In this document: positions 34,577 through 43,884 of the stretch, piece after piece
Layout: each line of letters starts with the position of its first letter
How positions within the stretch are numbered: the stretch's first letter is position 1
Assembly (NCBI GenBank): GCA_001516025.1
Contig: LOEU01000024.1
Span: 124,001 to 188,000, forward strand
DNA length: 64,000 nucleotides
Reading direction: 5' to 3'
DNA from: a bacterium BRH_c32
GTDB taxonomy: Bacteria; Bacteroidota; Ignavibacteria; Ignavibacteriales; Melioribacteraceae
Notes under the pieces: model-generated
Seen by the model: the letters and a program-made list of their open reading frames with translations, nothing else
What the model was told of the DNA's origin: nothing
Databases searched by the model: none
Translations under genes and position numbers: made by a program

Positions 34577-35960
34577 CTTGCTTGCTGACTTCTATACCCA
34601 ACTGCTCCATTCTGTAACGTAGTTTTGAGCGAGAAAGTCCAAGAATCTTAGCTGCCTGCACCTGATTGCCATTTGTTATTTTTAATGTTTTTAGGATAAG
34701 TTCTTTTATTACAATATCAATTTTCACCCCTTTTGGAGGGATTTGAAGCATAAAATGTTCTCCTGAAGAGTCATCTATACTCTTGCTATCAAGCAGGAAT
34801 CCGAAATGATGTTCTTTGATGCTGCTTTCTTCACAAAGGAGAACAACGCGTTCCATTACGTTTCTAAGTTCACGAATATTTCCCTTCCAATAATAATTCT
34901 TTACTAATTCCAAAGCTGCAGGCTCGAATCCGGTAATAGTCTTACCGAATTTTTTTGAATACTCGGTTAAAAAAGAATAGGCTATATAAGCGATATCATC
35001 TTTGCGTTCACGAATCGGGGGAATATTTATTTTAGCTACATTCAATCGATAGTATAAATCTTGTCTAAATCTGCCTTCATTAGATTCTTCTTCCAGATTT
35101 CTATTTGTAGCTGCAAGAATTCTCACGTTTACACTAATCTCTTTTTCGCCACCGAGACGGTAAAATTTTCGCTCCTGCAAAACTCTGAGAAGCTTCACTT
35201 GCATATCGAGACCAAGCTCACCAATTTCATCTAAAAGGAGCGTTCCGCCATTAGCGAGTTCAAACTTTCCCAGTTTTGTTTTCTGAGCTGCTCCCGTAAA
35301 AGCACCTTTCTCATGCCCAAAAAGTTCACTTTCTGCGAGGTCTCTGGGAATTGTAGCACAGTTGATTGTAATAAAGGGAGCATTTTTTCGAGGACTATGC
35401 TGATGAATAAATTTTGCAAATTCTTCTTTACCCGTTCCAGTTTCTCCTTCAAGAAGAATTGTTGTATCTCCGCTCATAGCTAATTTTTCTACTGCATTAA
35501 TCAGTTTCTGTATCTTTGTAGAAATTCCAAAAAATTCTTTTGTTAATTCATTGCCTTCGAGAATCAAATTCAGTCTGCTTACTTCATTGCGCAGGCGAAT
35601 ATTTTCTGTGGCTTTGGAGAGAATTAAAGCTAATTGTTCAATATCAATTGGCTTAAGAAGAAAATCGAATGCTCCAGCTTTAATTGATGTTACTGCAATC
35701 TTTACGTCTGCGTATCCGGTAATCATAACTACCGGAATATCGGGATTTAATTTCTTAATAAGTTTGAGTATATCTATACCATTATGTGTGGTAAGGTAAA
35801 TATCTAAAAGTACTACATCAGGCTGGAAATCATTTACAAGTTTTTGGGTTTCACCTGCATCAAGACATGTCTGCACTTCATAATTTAATTTGATTAAAAC
35901 TTTCTTTAATGAGGAGGAGACTAAATCATCATCATCTATAATCAGTATCTTATATTGCAT
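34569..35960 (-). CDS. NtrC-family sigma-54-dependent response regulator
   Basis: The 463-residue protein has a receiver (acidic pocket IIDDDDLV, phospho-Asp in VVLLDIYL, LKPID), then an AAA+ domain with Walker A GETGTGKEEFAK and sigma-54 contact loop ESELFGHEKGAFTGA. GGTLLLDEIGEL (Walker B), RFRQDLYYRLNVAKI and a Fis-type HTH at the C-terminus (NGNQVQAAKILGLSRSKLRY) follow. All parts needed to activate sigma-54 RNA polymerase are intact. It follows its partner kinase by 11 bases. A matching sigma-54 promoter lies 220 bases downstream. Confidence 0.96.
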   Translation of the reverse strand: MQYKILIIDDDDLVSSSLKKVLIKLNYEVQTCLDAGETQKLVNDFQPDVVLLDIYLTTHNGIDILKLIKKLNPDIPVVMITGYADVKIAVTSIKAGAFDFLLKPIDIEQLALILSKATENIRLRNEVSRLNLILEGNELTKEFFGISTKIQKLINAVEKLAMSGDTTILLEGETGTGKEEFAKFIHQHSPRKNAPFITINCATIPRDLAESELFGHEKGAFTGAAQKTKLGKFELANGGTLLLDEIGELGLDMQVKLLRVLQERKFYRLGGEKEISVNVRILAATNRNLEEESNEGRFRQDLYYRLNVAKINIPPIRERKDDIAYIAYSFLTEYSKKFGKTITGFEPAALELVKNYYWKGNIRELRNVMERVVLLCEESSIKEHHFGFLLDSKSIDDSSGEHFMLQIPPKGVKIDIVIKELILKTLKITNGNQVQAAKILGLSRSKLRYRMEQLGIEVSKQVG

Positions 35961-35971
35961 ACGTCATCCGC

Positions 35972-36667
35972 TTAGTTAGATTTATTAAAATTAATATAAA
36001 ATTTAGATCCGCGAGAAACTTCTGAATCGAATCCAAATTCAGCACCGATCTCATCGAGTAACCTTTTGCAAACAGTTAAGCCGATGCCGCTGCCCGTTTG
36101 TTTGGATGTAAAAAATCCATCCAATATTTTTTGCTTATCGCATTCTTTAATTCCACACCCGAAATCTTCTACTTCCCAATGAAGACCGGTTACACCATTC
36201 TGAGTATAATTAGAAGTCCTAATAATAATTTTGCTTTTTTCTTCTGAAGCATCGATAGCATTATTTATAAGATTTAAAAAAACTTGAAGAATTTTATTTT
36301 CATTTAAGAATATATGCGGAAGTTCTTTATCTAATTCAGTAACAAACAGAATGTTTTTTTTATCTGCATTAACATGGAGAATATCAATAGAGCGGGAGGT
36401 TATTTCGTTAATATCAGAGACCTTAGCAGGCTCCATAGATTTGCGGGTAAAATCCAATAAATCGGAAATTATAAAATTTACTCTATCAAAAGCTTCAAGC
36501 GAAGAAGCTATCGATTCTGACATTTCATCAGATAAATCATTTTCATACATTTTCATATAATCAAGATTTAATTTTATAGCTGTAAGGGGATTTCTAATTT
36601 CATGCAGAAGCCCGGCTGTAAGCTTTCCTAATAAAATCAACTTATTATTTTGAACAAAATCTTCCAT
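35972..36667 (-). CDS. Partner histidine kinase of the NtrC-type regulator
   Basis: This short cytosolic kinase of 231 residues consists of HisKA (LTAGLLHEIRNPLTAIKLNL) and HATPase (NLINNAIDASEE, then DFGCGIKECD and GSGIGLTVCKRLL) only. It is NtrB-like but lacks the N-terminal PAS sensor, so it must receive its signal by protein interaction. It is transcribed with the regulator gene that follows. Confidence 0.93.
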   Translation of the reverse strand: MEDFVQNNKLILLGKLTAGLLHEIRNPLTAIKLNLDYMKMYENDLSDEMSESIASSLEAFDRVNFIISDLLDFTRKSMEPAKVSDINEITSRSIDILHVNADKKNILFVTELDKELPHIFLNENKILQVFLNLINNAIDASEEKSKIIIRTSNYTQNGVTGLHWEVEDFGCGIKECDKQKILDGFFTSKQTGSGIGLTVCKRLLDEIGAEFGFDSEVSRGSKFYINFNKSN

Positions 36668-36740
36668 TTCGTATATAGGTCTCTAAGTTTAAGGTATCTT
36701 TATTTTTTTATGTATAGAAATTAATAATAAAATATCATTT

Positions 36741-38885
36741 TCACTTAATCATTTTATATTCTTTTAATTCTTTATCGGAAGCCGGAAAGACAGAAATCGC
36801 AGCTCCACCACCATCAGCTAATTTAATTTTAGCAATCGAATGTGAATCTACTAAATATTTTTCAATTTTATATGACACCGGATTCTTTTCCCAATGTGCA
36901 TTATCGGAATCCATATAGATAGAAGCAAGGTATTTTTTGCCTTTTTCTAGAAAATTAAACGATATTTCGGCATTTCTGGAATTTTCATCGGTAATAGCAC
37001 CTATAAACCAACCTTCTTTCCCTTTAGCTTTACGAGCGATCGTAATATAGTCTCCCGGCTCGGCTTCTAAAATTTTAGTTTCATCCCAATCCACAGAGAC
37101 ATCTTTTATAAATTGAAAAGCATCCCGATACTTATCATAATTTTCGGGATAATCGGCAGCCATCTGAATAGGGCTATAAATTGTTACATATAATGCTAAT
37201 TGTTTAGCTAAAGTTGTATGTACTTGAAAGCTCTTTTCTGGGAAATAGTGGCTCATATTTACTTCAAAGATACCGGGTGTATAATCCATCGGTCCGCCCA
37301 TTAGGCGAGTAAATGGAAGAATAGTTTCGTGTTCCGGTTTATTTCCGATAGACCAAGCATTAAATTCATTTCCTCTCGCAGCTTCGCTGGCGAGCCAATT
37401 CGGATAGGTCCGATGAAGTCCCGTTGGTCTTACCGGTTCATGAGCATCAAGCATAATTTTATATTCAGCTGTTTTCTTTGCAACTCGAACGTAGTGATTA
37501 ACCATCCACTGACCATCATGGTATTCACCTCTCGGAATAATCCTCCCAACGTAACCGGTTTTTAAAGCATTATAACCATATTTATTCATCAATTCATAAG
37601 CGTCTTCCATTCTTCTTTCGTAATTAGTAACCGAACCGGAAGTTTCGTGGTGCATAATCAATTGAATATTTTTGCTTTTTGCATAATCAGATACTTCTTT
37701 TAAATCAAAATCAGGATAAGGAGTAACGAAATCGAAGACTTCCTCTTTCCATGCGCCGAACCAATCTTCCCATCCAACATTCCACCCTTCAATAAGCAAA
37801 CCTTCGATACCATTTTTAGAGGCGAAATCAATATACTCTTTAGCTCTTTCGGTTGTTGCTCCATGCTTCCCATTTGAAGTAACCGAGGACCAATCAAATC
37901 CATCTAACTTAATATTAGGATGATCGCCATAATTCCACGAATGTGTACCTGTGTGCATTTCCCACCAGATACCTATAAACTTCATCGGTTTAATCCAACT
38001 TACATCTTCATACTTAGTTGGCTCATTTAGATTCAGGATTAATTTAGAAGCTAAAATTTCGGTTGCTTTATCGCTTACAATTACAGTCCGCCATGGAGAC
38101 GTGCAAGGTGTTTGAAGATATGCTTTATTACCGACTGCATCTGGGACTAAGTGAGAAGTAAGTTTAAAACTTTCTTTATTAATCATTAGATTCATAGCCG
38201 GATAATCAACTAAAGCAGCTTCATGTATATTTATATAAAGTCCGTCATCGGTCTTCATCATTAATGGAGTCTGAACTAAATTCGGAGAAACAAAATGACG
38301 AGTGCTTACTTCCACCATCTCTTTTGATATGGAAGCATCAACTTCACTTAGTTTAGAAGTGGTATAAAGATATTCATTAGTATCATAATCGCCCGGAATC
38401 CAAAATGTTTTATGATTGCCGGCTAAAGAAAATTCTGTTACTTCATCACTCAAGATAAAATATGAAAGAGTCGGCTGATTAGGGAATTCATATCTGAAAC
38501 CAAGTCCATCATCAAAGAGGCGGAAGCGGATAATTAAAGTTCTATTACCATGCTCTTTCAGCACTAAAGAAACAGCAAGTTCATTATAATTATTTCTGAT
38601 ATATTTTTGTTCTCCCCAAACGGGTTGCCATGATTCATCAAAAGTTTTTGTTTCGCTTTTATCGATCTCAAAGTGTGAAGTCATCTCACCTGACTCTTTA
38701 AGGACAAACCCGAGAGCACTTTCTTTTATTACATCTTTATTTTTATATGTGAGATGATAATTTGGAGCTCCGGCGGAATTAAGAGCAAAAGTTAATTCCA
38801 AATTCCCATTGGGGGATTTAATAGTCTGAGCGTTAGTCATAATTGAAAACATAATAAATAATAAAAAAAATTTAAAAAATTTCAT
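36741..38885 (-). CDS. GH97 alpha-glucosidase, SusB (inverting) type, secreted
   Basis: This is a glycoside hydrolase family 97 enzyme of 714 residues with a signal peptide (FFKFFLLFIMFSIMTNAQ). It hydrolyses alpha-glucosidic linkages of maltooligosaccharides in the periplasm or outside. The Glu residues in HHET, LDAHE, WLASE and RGNE keep the same spacing (69, 18 and 6 residues) as Glu439, Glu508, Glu526 and Glu532 of SusB as I recall it. This points to the inverting, calcium-dependent subtype rather than the retaining alpha-galactosidase type. No susCDE partners are adjacent. The gene lies 73 bases after the phosphatase gene and could be read from its own promoter. Confidence 0.93.
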   Translation of the reverse strand: MKFFKFFLLFIMFSIMTNAQTIKSPNGNLELTFALNSAGAPNYHLTYKNKDVIKESALGFVLKESGEMTSHFEIDKSETKTFDESWQPVWGEQKYIRNNYNELAVSLVLKEHGNRTLIIRFRLFDDGLGFRYEFPNQPTLSYFILSDEVTEFSLAGNHKTFWIPGDYDTNEYLYTTSKLSEVDASISKEMVEVSTRHFVSPNLVQTPLMMKTDDGLYINIHEAALVDYPAMNLMINKESFKLTSHLVPDAVGNKAYLQTPCTSPWRTVIVSDKATEILASKLILNLNEPTKYEDVSWIKPMKFIGIWWEMHTGTHSWNYGDHPNIKLDGFDWSSVTSNGKHGATTERAKEYIDFASKNGIEGLLIEGWNVGWEDWFGAWKEEVFDFVTPYPDFDLKEVSDYAKSKNIQLIMHHETSGSVTNYERRMEDAYELMNKYGYNALKTGYVGRIIPRGEYHDGQWMVNHYVRVAKKTAEYKIMLDAHEPVRPTGLHRTYPNWLASEAARGNEFNAWSIGNKPEHETILPFTRLMGGPMDYTPGIFEVNMSHYFPEKSFQVHTTLAKQLALYVTIYSPIQMAADYPENYDKYRDAFQFIKDVSVDWDETKILEAEPGDYITIARKAKGKEGWFIGAITDENSRNAEISFNFLEKGKKYLASIYMDSDNAHWEKNPVSYKIEKYLVDSHSIAKIKLADGGGAAISVFPASDKELKEYKMIK

Positions 38886-38958
38886 CTCTTTTCCAAATTG
38901 AATTCATAAAAATACGAATTAGTCTTGAGACTTAAAAAAGAAGTTACATTGGGAGAAA

Positions 38959-40113
38959 TCAGAATTCAATGACGTTTACTAATTTGCCATCTTCTTTGAG
39001 TCGATTTATGATTAGAGGAATGATTCTTTGACGCGTTAGAATGCCGCTTTGAACAAAACTGATATCATCGCTTGCCGGATTAATTGACTTCCCAAGAAAG
39101 ATATTAATTTTATCTGCGCCATTTAGCATGGAATATAATTCAGTAACGGGACTATTTTTTTCAAACTTAGAAAAGTCTTCTTCCCAAACATTATAAAGTT
39201 GATTAAGTGTAACGGCACCTTCGGTAACCAAATCTATTCCTTCAATAGAATAATCCGGTGGGGCAATCATACTATTAAAACTTGGGTTGATCTCAAATTC
39301 TTTATTAAGTACTTTTGCCGTTATCTTTGCAGTGGTAGCGCCGCATACAATTTTAAGACCCTCACTAGATAGGAATTTTGAGACTAAAGTAAAATCATCT
39401 TCGGGATTGGCAGGAGGACCGCTGAAAAGATTGATTACTCTTCCCTTTCTGCAATGCACGAGAGAAACAGTTAAATCATCTCCCGGTTCATTATGCCAAT
39501 ATTTATATGCTTCATCAATTATAAGCTTTGGAAGCTCAGTAGTTTTAGCACCATTCTTAAGACATTCGGAAATAAACTTATTAACGTTCTCACTCCCCCA
39601 TCCATGAGGAAGACCTTTCCCAAGTCCTGCCTGAGTTATACCATCACTCATTAATAAAAGTCCTTCACCGATAGCAAGTGAGCAATTCCATTCACTTACA
39701 ACACCATCCCCGAATTGATGAGTTATTCCTTTTAATAAAGTGGAATATCTTTTTGCGACAAAAATTGGTTCCGGCATATCGTAAGTAAATACAGAGGCAA
39801 TACCATCATTCAATATTCTGACAGAAGAGAAGAATGCACAAGGCAGATCCTTAGCACGTGCATCTTCCATTGTTTTAATTACCGAACCGAAAGTCTGCCT
39901 AAGAGTAAACCCTGAAGAGACCATCTCTTTCATTCTTGAAATTGTCATTGTAGCTGCGAGATTTGCTTTAAGACCTGAGCCTACACCATCACAAAGAAAA
40001 TGAATAGTAGAGGTATTATCTCTGTAATTACCCGTAACATCTCCATTAGGTTTATTAACCTTTTTGGAAATCTGTTCTGTAATTATTTCTGTGTGGATGT
40101 ATCCCATTTCCAA
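38959..40113 (-). CDS. SpoIIE-family serine phosphatase of the hydrogenase locus
   Basis: This 384-residue protein has an N-terminal PP2C/SpoIIE-type phosphatase domain (TIHFLCDGVGSGLKANLAAT, then EGLLLMSDGITQAGLGK and EPGDDLTVSLVHCRKG, the metal-binding Asp motifs). The C-terminal ~150 residues (LVSKFLSSEGLKIVCGATTA onward) form a domain also found in phosphatases encoded with [FeFe]-hydrogenases. The start overlaps the sensory hydrogenase gene by about 31 bases, implying tight coupling. It probably dephosphorylates an unknown protein in response to hydrogen or redox state. The target is not visible here. Confidence 0.88.
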   Translation of the reverse strand: MEMGYIHTEIITEQISKKVNKPNGDVTGNYRDNTSTIHFLCDGVGSGLKANLAATMTISRMKEMVSSGFTLRQTFGSVIKTMEDARAKDLPCAFFSSVRILNDGIASVFTYDMPEPIFVAKRYSTLLKGITHQFGDGVVSEWNCSLAIGEGLLLMSDGITQAGLGKGLPHGWGSENVNKFISECLKNGAKTTELPKLIIDEAYKYWHNEPGDDLTVSLVHCRKGRVINLFSGPPANPEDDFTLVSKFLSSEGLKIVCGATTAKITAKVLNKEFEINPSFNSMIAPPDYSIEGIDLVTEGAVTLNQLYNVWEEDFSKFEKNSPVTELYSMLNGADKINIFLGKSINPASDDISFVQSGILTRQRIIPLIINRLKEDGKLVNVIEF

Positions 40114-41846
40114 CTATTTTTTTTGCCGGAGTTTTTATATTTCTCATCATCGGTAAGTTTAACAAGATTTTCTACAAGTTCTTCACCTTTTGCGGTGCTT
40201 TCGCCAAGAAGTTTTGCAAGCTGCTGCGCCATAGTAATTTGATGCTCTAATAGTTCCTCCGCCTGCATTATTGTTTTCTTACGAAGTGAATCTAATTTTT
40301 CCACATCTGCAAGATTTTTTGTAATATCAACAAATATACCTACGATCTGCTCTTCATCTTTGAGCTTATAAATAATCTGACGGCAAACTAAATTATAGTT
40401 TGTGTGAGTGGTATTGATTTCAATTTTATCTTCATCACCCTCTCTCAACTTAATAAATGGTTCGGGATCCATTAAGTAAGAAATTCTTTTATTGATAACA
40501 GAATTATTACACATAAAGAATTTTTTGAAAGCAGGATTCATGTGTATTATTTCTAATTCTTTATTAAGAACAACAATTCCATTAGGCGATGTATTAATTA
40601 CCTTATCTGTCCTCTGCTCTGCTAGCCGTTTCATAAATGGAATGCATGACTCAATTTCTACCATACTATTAAGGATTGCTTTTGCGTTATCAAGGCATGA
40701 ATCGAATCCACACGCTTGACAGTTTAATTGATCTTCGGGATTCGCTTTGCCCGTAAGTTCAAAAATATGACGAAGCTGTTCATCGGTATAGTCCCGGTTG
40801 ATTATAGCTAAATTATTATTAAATGATGTCTTGAGATTAACAATTTGTTCGGGTATAAACTCGGAAGTATCTAACTTATTCTTAGCATAATTAATTACAC
40901 TCTCTTTGCGTGCGAACGTTAATTTAGTATTGGGAAGTCCGGGACCATTAATACATCCCGACGAACAAACAAGGGGCTCAACAAAAATTTTTTCTTTAGT
41001 ATCTTTAAATGAACGAATAGCATCATCAATTCTTTCAAATCCACTCACCGAATAAACCGATGAATTAAGATTATCGGTTTGAAGTTCGGCAGTCTTAGCC
41101 ATACCACCCGATAGAGCATAAAGACGTGCATCTTTAGAAGCGGCTTCATCAAAATCTCCCGGTTCTAAAAGGCGAAAATCGATCTTCTCTTCATCAATCC
41201 ATTCGAGCAGTTCTGTAAAAGTAAGGACGGTATCAATAAAACCGGCATATTCTTCTCTTTCGGCTTCATGCTTTTTTGCAAGGCAGGGACCAACGAAAAC
41301 TACTTTAGTATCTTTGCCGAGCTTTGATTTTAATCTTTTGGCATGTGCTACCATTGGTGAGGCGATGGGTAATAAATCTTTGATTAATTCAGGATTGTAT
41401 TTTTCTATATACTGAACAAATGATGGACATGCGGTGCCGATACAAAGACCACTTTTATTTTCAGCAAATATTTTAGATGATTCCTTTGCAACGAAATACG
41501 CCGCTTCGGCAGTTTCGGCAATATAAGAAAAGCCTAGTTTTCTTAATAAGGTGGGGATTCTTTCTGTTTCCCACTCTTCGAAAATAGCAGGAAAAGACGG
41601 AGCAAGAGATACGGCAACTTTTTCCCCTTCTCTTATATAAAACTTTACTTTATCAATATCTCGTCTGAACTGTTTAGCATTCTGCGGACACTCTTTAATG
41701 CAAGTTCCGCAAAGAATACATTTTTCGATCTCGACATAAGCCTGCCCGTCTCTCATGCTTATAGCATCCACCGGACAGTTTCTGAGGCAACGATAACAAT
41801 CCTTACATCGTGCCTTATTTGTATATAAAATTTGACCCTGTTTCAT
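40083..41846 (-). CDS. hydS: HydS-type sensory [FeFe]-hydrogenase with PAS domain
   Basis: This 587-residue protein has two [4Fe-4S] motifs (CKDCYRCLRNCP and CILCGTCIKECP), then an H-cluster domain to about 350, a further Fe-S motif CQACGFDSC, a PAS domain (TSPNGIVVLNKELEIIHMNP) and a C-terminal helix. The H-cluster loops are modified: GTACPSF where catalytic enzymes have TSCCPGW, GPCLAKKHEAE for MPCxxKxxE, and CSSGCINGPGLP for the third loop. The proton-relay Cys is Ala, as described for HydS proteins, so it should sense rather than turn over hydrogen. It sits 11 bases after hydA and overlaps the phosphatase gene. Confidence 0.9.
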   Translation of the reverse strand: MKQGQILYTNKARCKDCYRCLRNCPVDAISMRDGQAYVEIEKCILCGTCIKECPQNAKQFRRDIDKVKFYIREGEKVAVSLAPSFPAIFEEWETERIPTLLRKLGFSYIAETAEAAYFVAKESSKIFAENKSGLCIGTACPSFVQYIEKYNPELIKDLLPIASPMVAHAKRLKSKLGKDTKVVFVGPCLAKKHEAEREEYAGFIDTVLTFTELLEWIDEEKIDFRLLEPGDFDEAASKDARLYALSGGMAKTAELQTDNLNSSVYSVSGFERIDDAIRSFKDTKEKIFVEPLVCSSGCINGPGLPNTKLTFARKESVINYAKNKLDTSEFIPEQIVNLKTSFNNNLAIINRDYTDEQLRHIFELTGKANPEDQLNCQACGFDSCLDNAKAILNSMVEIESCIPFMKRLAEQRTDKVINTSPNGIVVLNKELEIIHMNPAFKKFFMCNNSVINKRISYLMDPEPFIKLREGDEDKIEINTTHTNYNLVCRQIIYKLKDEEQIVGIFVDITKNLADVEKLDSLRKKTIMQAEELLEHQITMAQQLAKLLGESTAKGEELVENLVKLTDDEKYKNSGKKNSWKWDTSTQK

Positions 41847-41857
41847 TTAATTTCTTT

Positions 41858-43882
41858 TTATGCTCTCTTCACTTCTAGTTTAGCGGTTTCCAATCTAGCA
41901 TTTAGAGTATTAATTGCTTTCTCCAAAGTACATTCGGAAATATGTTCACCTGCAATCATAACGTTAGGTCCCTCACTGCATTTTTCCATACAGAATGTGG
42001 CATTGAGATCCACACAGTGCTTAAGATTCTTCTCTTCGAGATATTTAAGAAGACCAGCCATTAATTTTTGCGACTTTTTCAAATAACAATTAGTACCTAC
42101 ACAAACCTTGATTTCTATCTTTTGGGAATCAATTCCATCAATTAAGCTTAATTCCGAATCAAAAATGCGTTTTCGGTTGTGATATGTAGTATGTAGCAAA
42201 TTATGTGCCTTACTGCTTCCCGGCTCTAAAAGCAGGTTTTTATACAATTCTTGGATATAAGGATTATCTTGCGATTTATGAAGCTGTAAGGTTTTATCAT
42301 TATCGAAAAGACCTTTTGTACGTTCATTCTTTGCTCTTTCATCAAAGATATATGGTTGTCCTGCTCCGCCGATACATCCTCCCGGACATGCCATCACTTC
42401 AACGAGATCATAGCTTACTTCACCACTTTTTATTTTCGTCATTAATTCTTTTGCATTTTTAAGACCGCTTACAATTGCCATATTAACCTTGGCACCATTT
42501 AATTGGATGCTTGCTTCACGAATTGCTTCTGTTCCTCTGATTTCCGAAAACTCTACATGGTTAAGTCGGACACCATTGATTTTCTCATAAGCATATCTAA
42601 GAACTGCTTCGGAAACGCCGCCGCTATTTCCGAAAATTATACCGGCACCGGTCTTGAATCCCATTGGAAGATCGAGCGATTCGGGAGTTAAGTTTTCAAA
42701 ATCGATTCCCGCCTGTTTAATCATTGCAGCTAATTCTTGAGTAGTGATTACGTAATCGACTTCTTTTTCTTTACCTTTAATAAATTCATCTCTATTTGCT
42801 TCCACCTTCTTTGCCGTGCACGGCATGATAGAAACAACTACGATGTCTTCCCTCTTGACATTCAACTGCTCAGGTAGAATTTCTTTTGCCACAGAACCAA
42901 ACATCTGCTGAGGCGATTTGCAAGAAGATAGATTAGGAAGAAATTCAGGGAAATATTGCTCTGCAAATTTCACCCAACCAGGACAGCATGATGTAAAGAG
43001 AGGGAGTTTCTCTCCCGTCGATTTTCTATTTATAAATTCATTTGTTTCTTCAATTACTGTCAGGTCCGCAGCAAATGAAGTATCGAATACTTTATCGAAA
43101 CCGATCATTTTAAGAGCTGCTGCAATCTGCCCGATTAATAAAGTACCCGGTTTCATTCCGAAAAGCTCACCGATTGCCACTCTGACAGCAGGAGCAATCT
43201 GGGCTACTACTGTCTTATTCTGATTATCAATCTCTTTCCATACCTCATTGATTTGGAATTTTGGAGTGATGGCACCTGTCGGGCATACTCTTGCACATTG
43301 CCCACAATCGACGCATTCAACTTTTGCAAGGTCTTTACCAAATGCCGGACTAACGGAAACTTTAGAACCGCGATGAATAAAATCGATAGCGCCGATTCCT
43401 TGAATTTCATAGCACGCTCTAACGCAATCGCCGCATAGGATACATTTATTATTATCTCTTACTAATGCATCGGAAGAAAAATCGATCGGTTTTACTTCCT
43501 CTGTCATTTTGAAACGAACTTTATCCACGCCTAATTTATGTGCTAGATCTTGAAGTTTACAGCTTGCGCTTTTTACGCATGTAGTGCAGCTCTTATCATG
43601 ATTAGCAAGTAGGAGCTCGAGAGCAATTTTTCTGATATCCCGCACTTCTTTAGTATGAGTTTTTACTTTTAGTCCCGCCTCCGGTTTGATAGTACACGAA
43701 GTAACAATTCCTCTTCCTTCGATATCCACAACGCACATTCTGCATGCACCGTAAGTACTTAATTCCGAATGATAACAGAAAGTGGGAATTTCGATATTAG
43801 CACTTCGGATTACTTCGAGAAGATTTCTTTGGTCATTAGATTCTACTTCTCTTCCATTTATATTAATTGTATTCTTTTTCAT
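41858..43882 (-). CDS. hydA: [FeFe]-hydrogenase catalytic subunit HydA (trimeric type)
   Basis: HydA is the catalytic subunit of the NADH/ferredoxin-linked hydrogenase. I start at the ATG ending at 43882, behind GGAG and 2 bases after hydB. The order is: N-terminal [2Fe-2S] (CYHSELSTYGACRMC), the His-ligated [4Fe-4S] (HDKSCTTCVKSASC), two [4Fe-4S] clusters (CILCGDCVRACYE, CVDCGQCARVCP), then an intact H-cluster with TSCCPGW, MPCTAKKVEAN and MACPGGCIGGAGQP. A C-terminal thioredoxin-like [2Fe-2S] domain follows (CVGTNCYLKK, CMEKCSEGPN). About 674 residues. With HydB and HydC it should couple NADH and reduced ferredoxin oxidation to hydrogen formation. Confidence 0.96.
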   Translation of the reverse strand: MKKNTININGREVESNDQRNLLEVIRSANIEIPTFCYHSELSTYGACRMCVVDIEGRGIVTSCTIKPEAGLKVKTHTKEVRDIRKIALELLLANHDKSCTTCVKSASCKLQDLAHKLGVDKVRFKMTEEVKPIDFSSDALVRDNNKCILCGDCVRACYEIQGIGAIDFIHRGSKVSVSPAFGKDLAKVECVDCGQCARVCPTGAITPKFQINEVWKEIDNQNKTVVAQIAPAVRVAIGELFGMKPGTLLIGQIAAALKMIGFDKVFDTSFAADLTVIEETNEFINRKSTGEKLPLFTSCCPGWVKFAEQYFPEFLPNLSSCKSPQQMFGSVAKEILPEQLNVKREDIVVVSIMPCTAKKVEANRDEFIKGKEKEVDYVITTQELAAMIKQAGIDFENLTPESLDLPMGFKTGAGIIFGNSGGVSEAVLRYAYEKINGVRLNHVEFSEIRGTEAIREASIQLNGAKVNMAIVSGLKNAKELMTKIKSGEVSYDLVEVMACPGGCIGGAGQPYIFDERAKNERTKGLFDNDKTLQLHKSQDNPYIQELYKNLLLEPGSSKAHNLLHTTYHNRKRIFDSELSLIDGIDSQKIEIKVCVGTNCYLKKSQKLMAGLLKYLEEKNLKHCVDLNATFCMEKCSEGPNVMIAGEHISECTLEKAINTLNARLETAKLEVKRA

Positions 43883-43884
43883 AA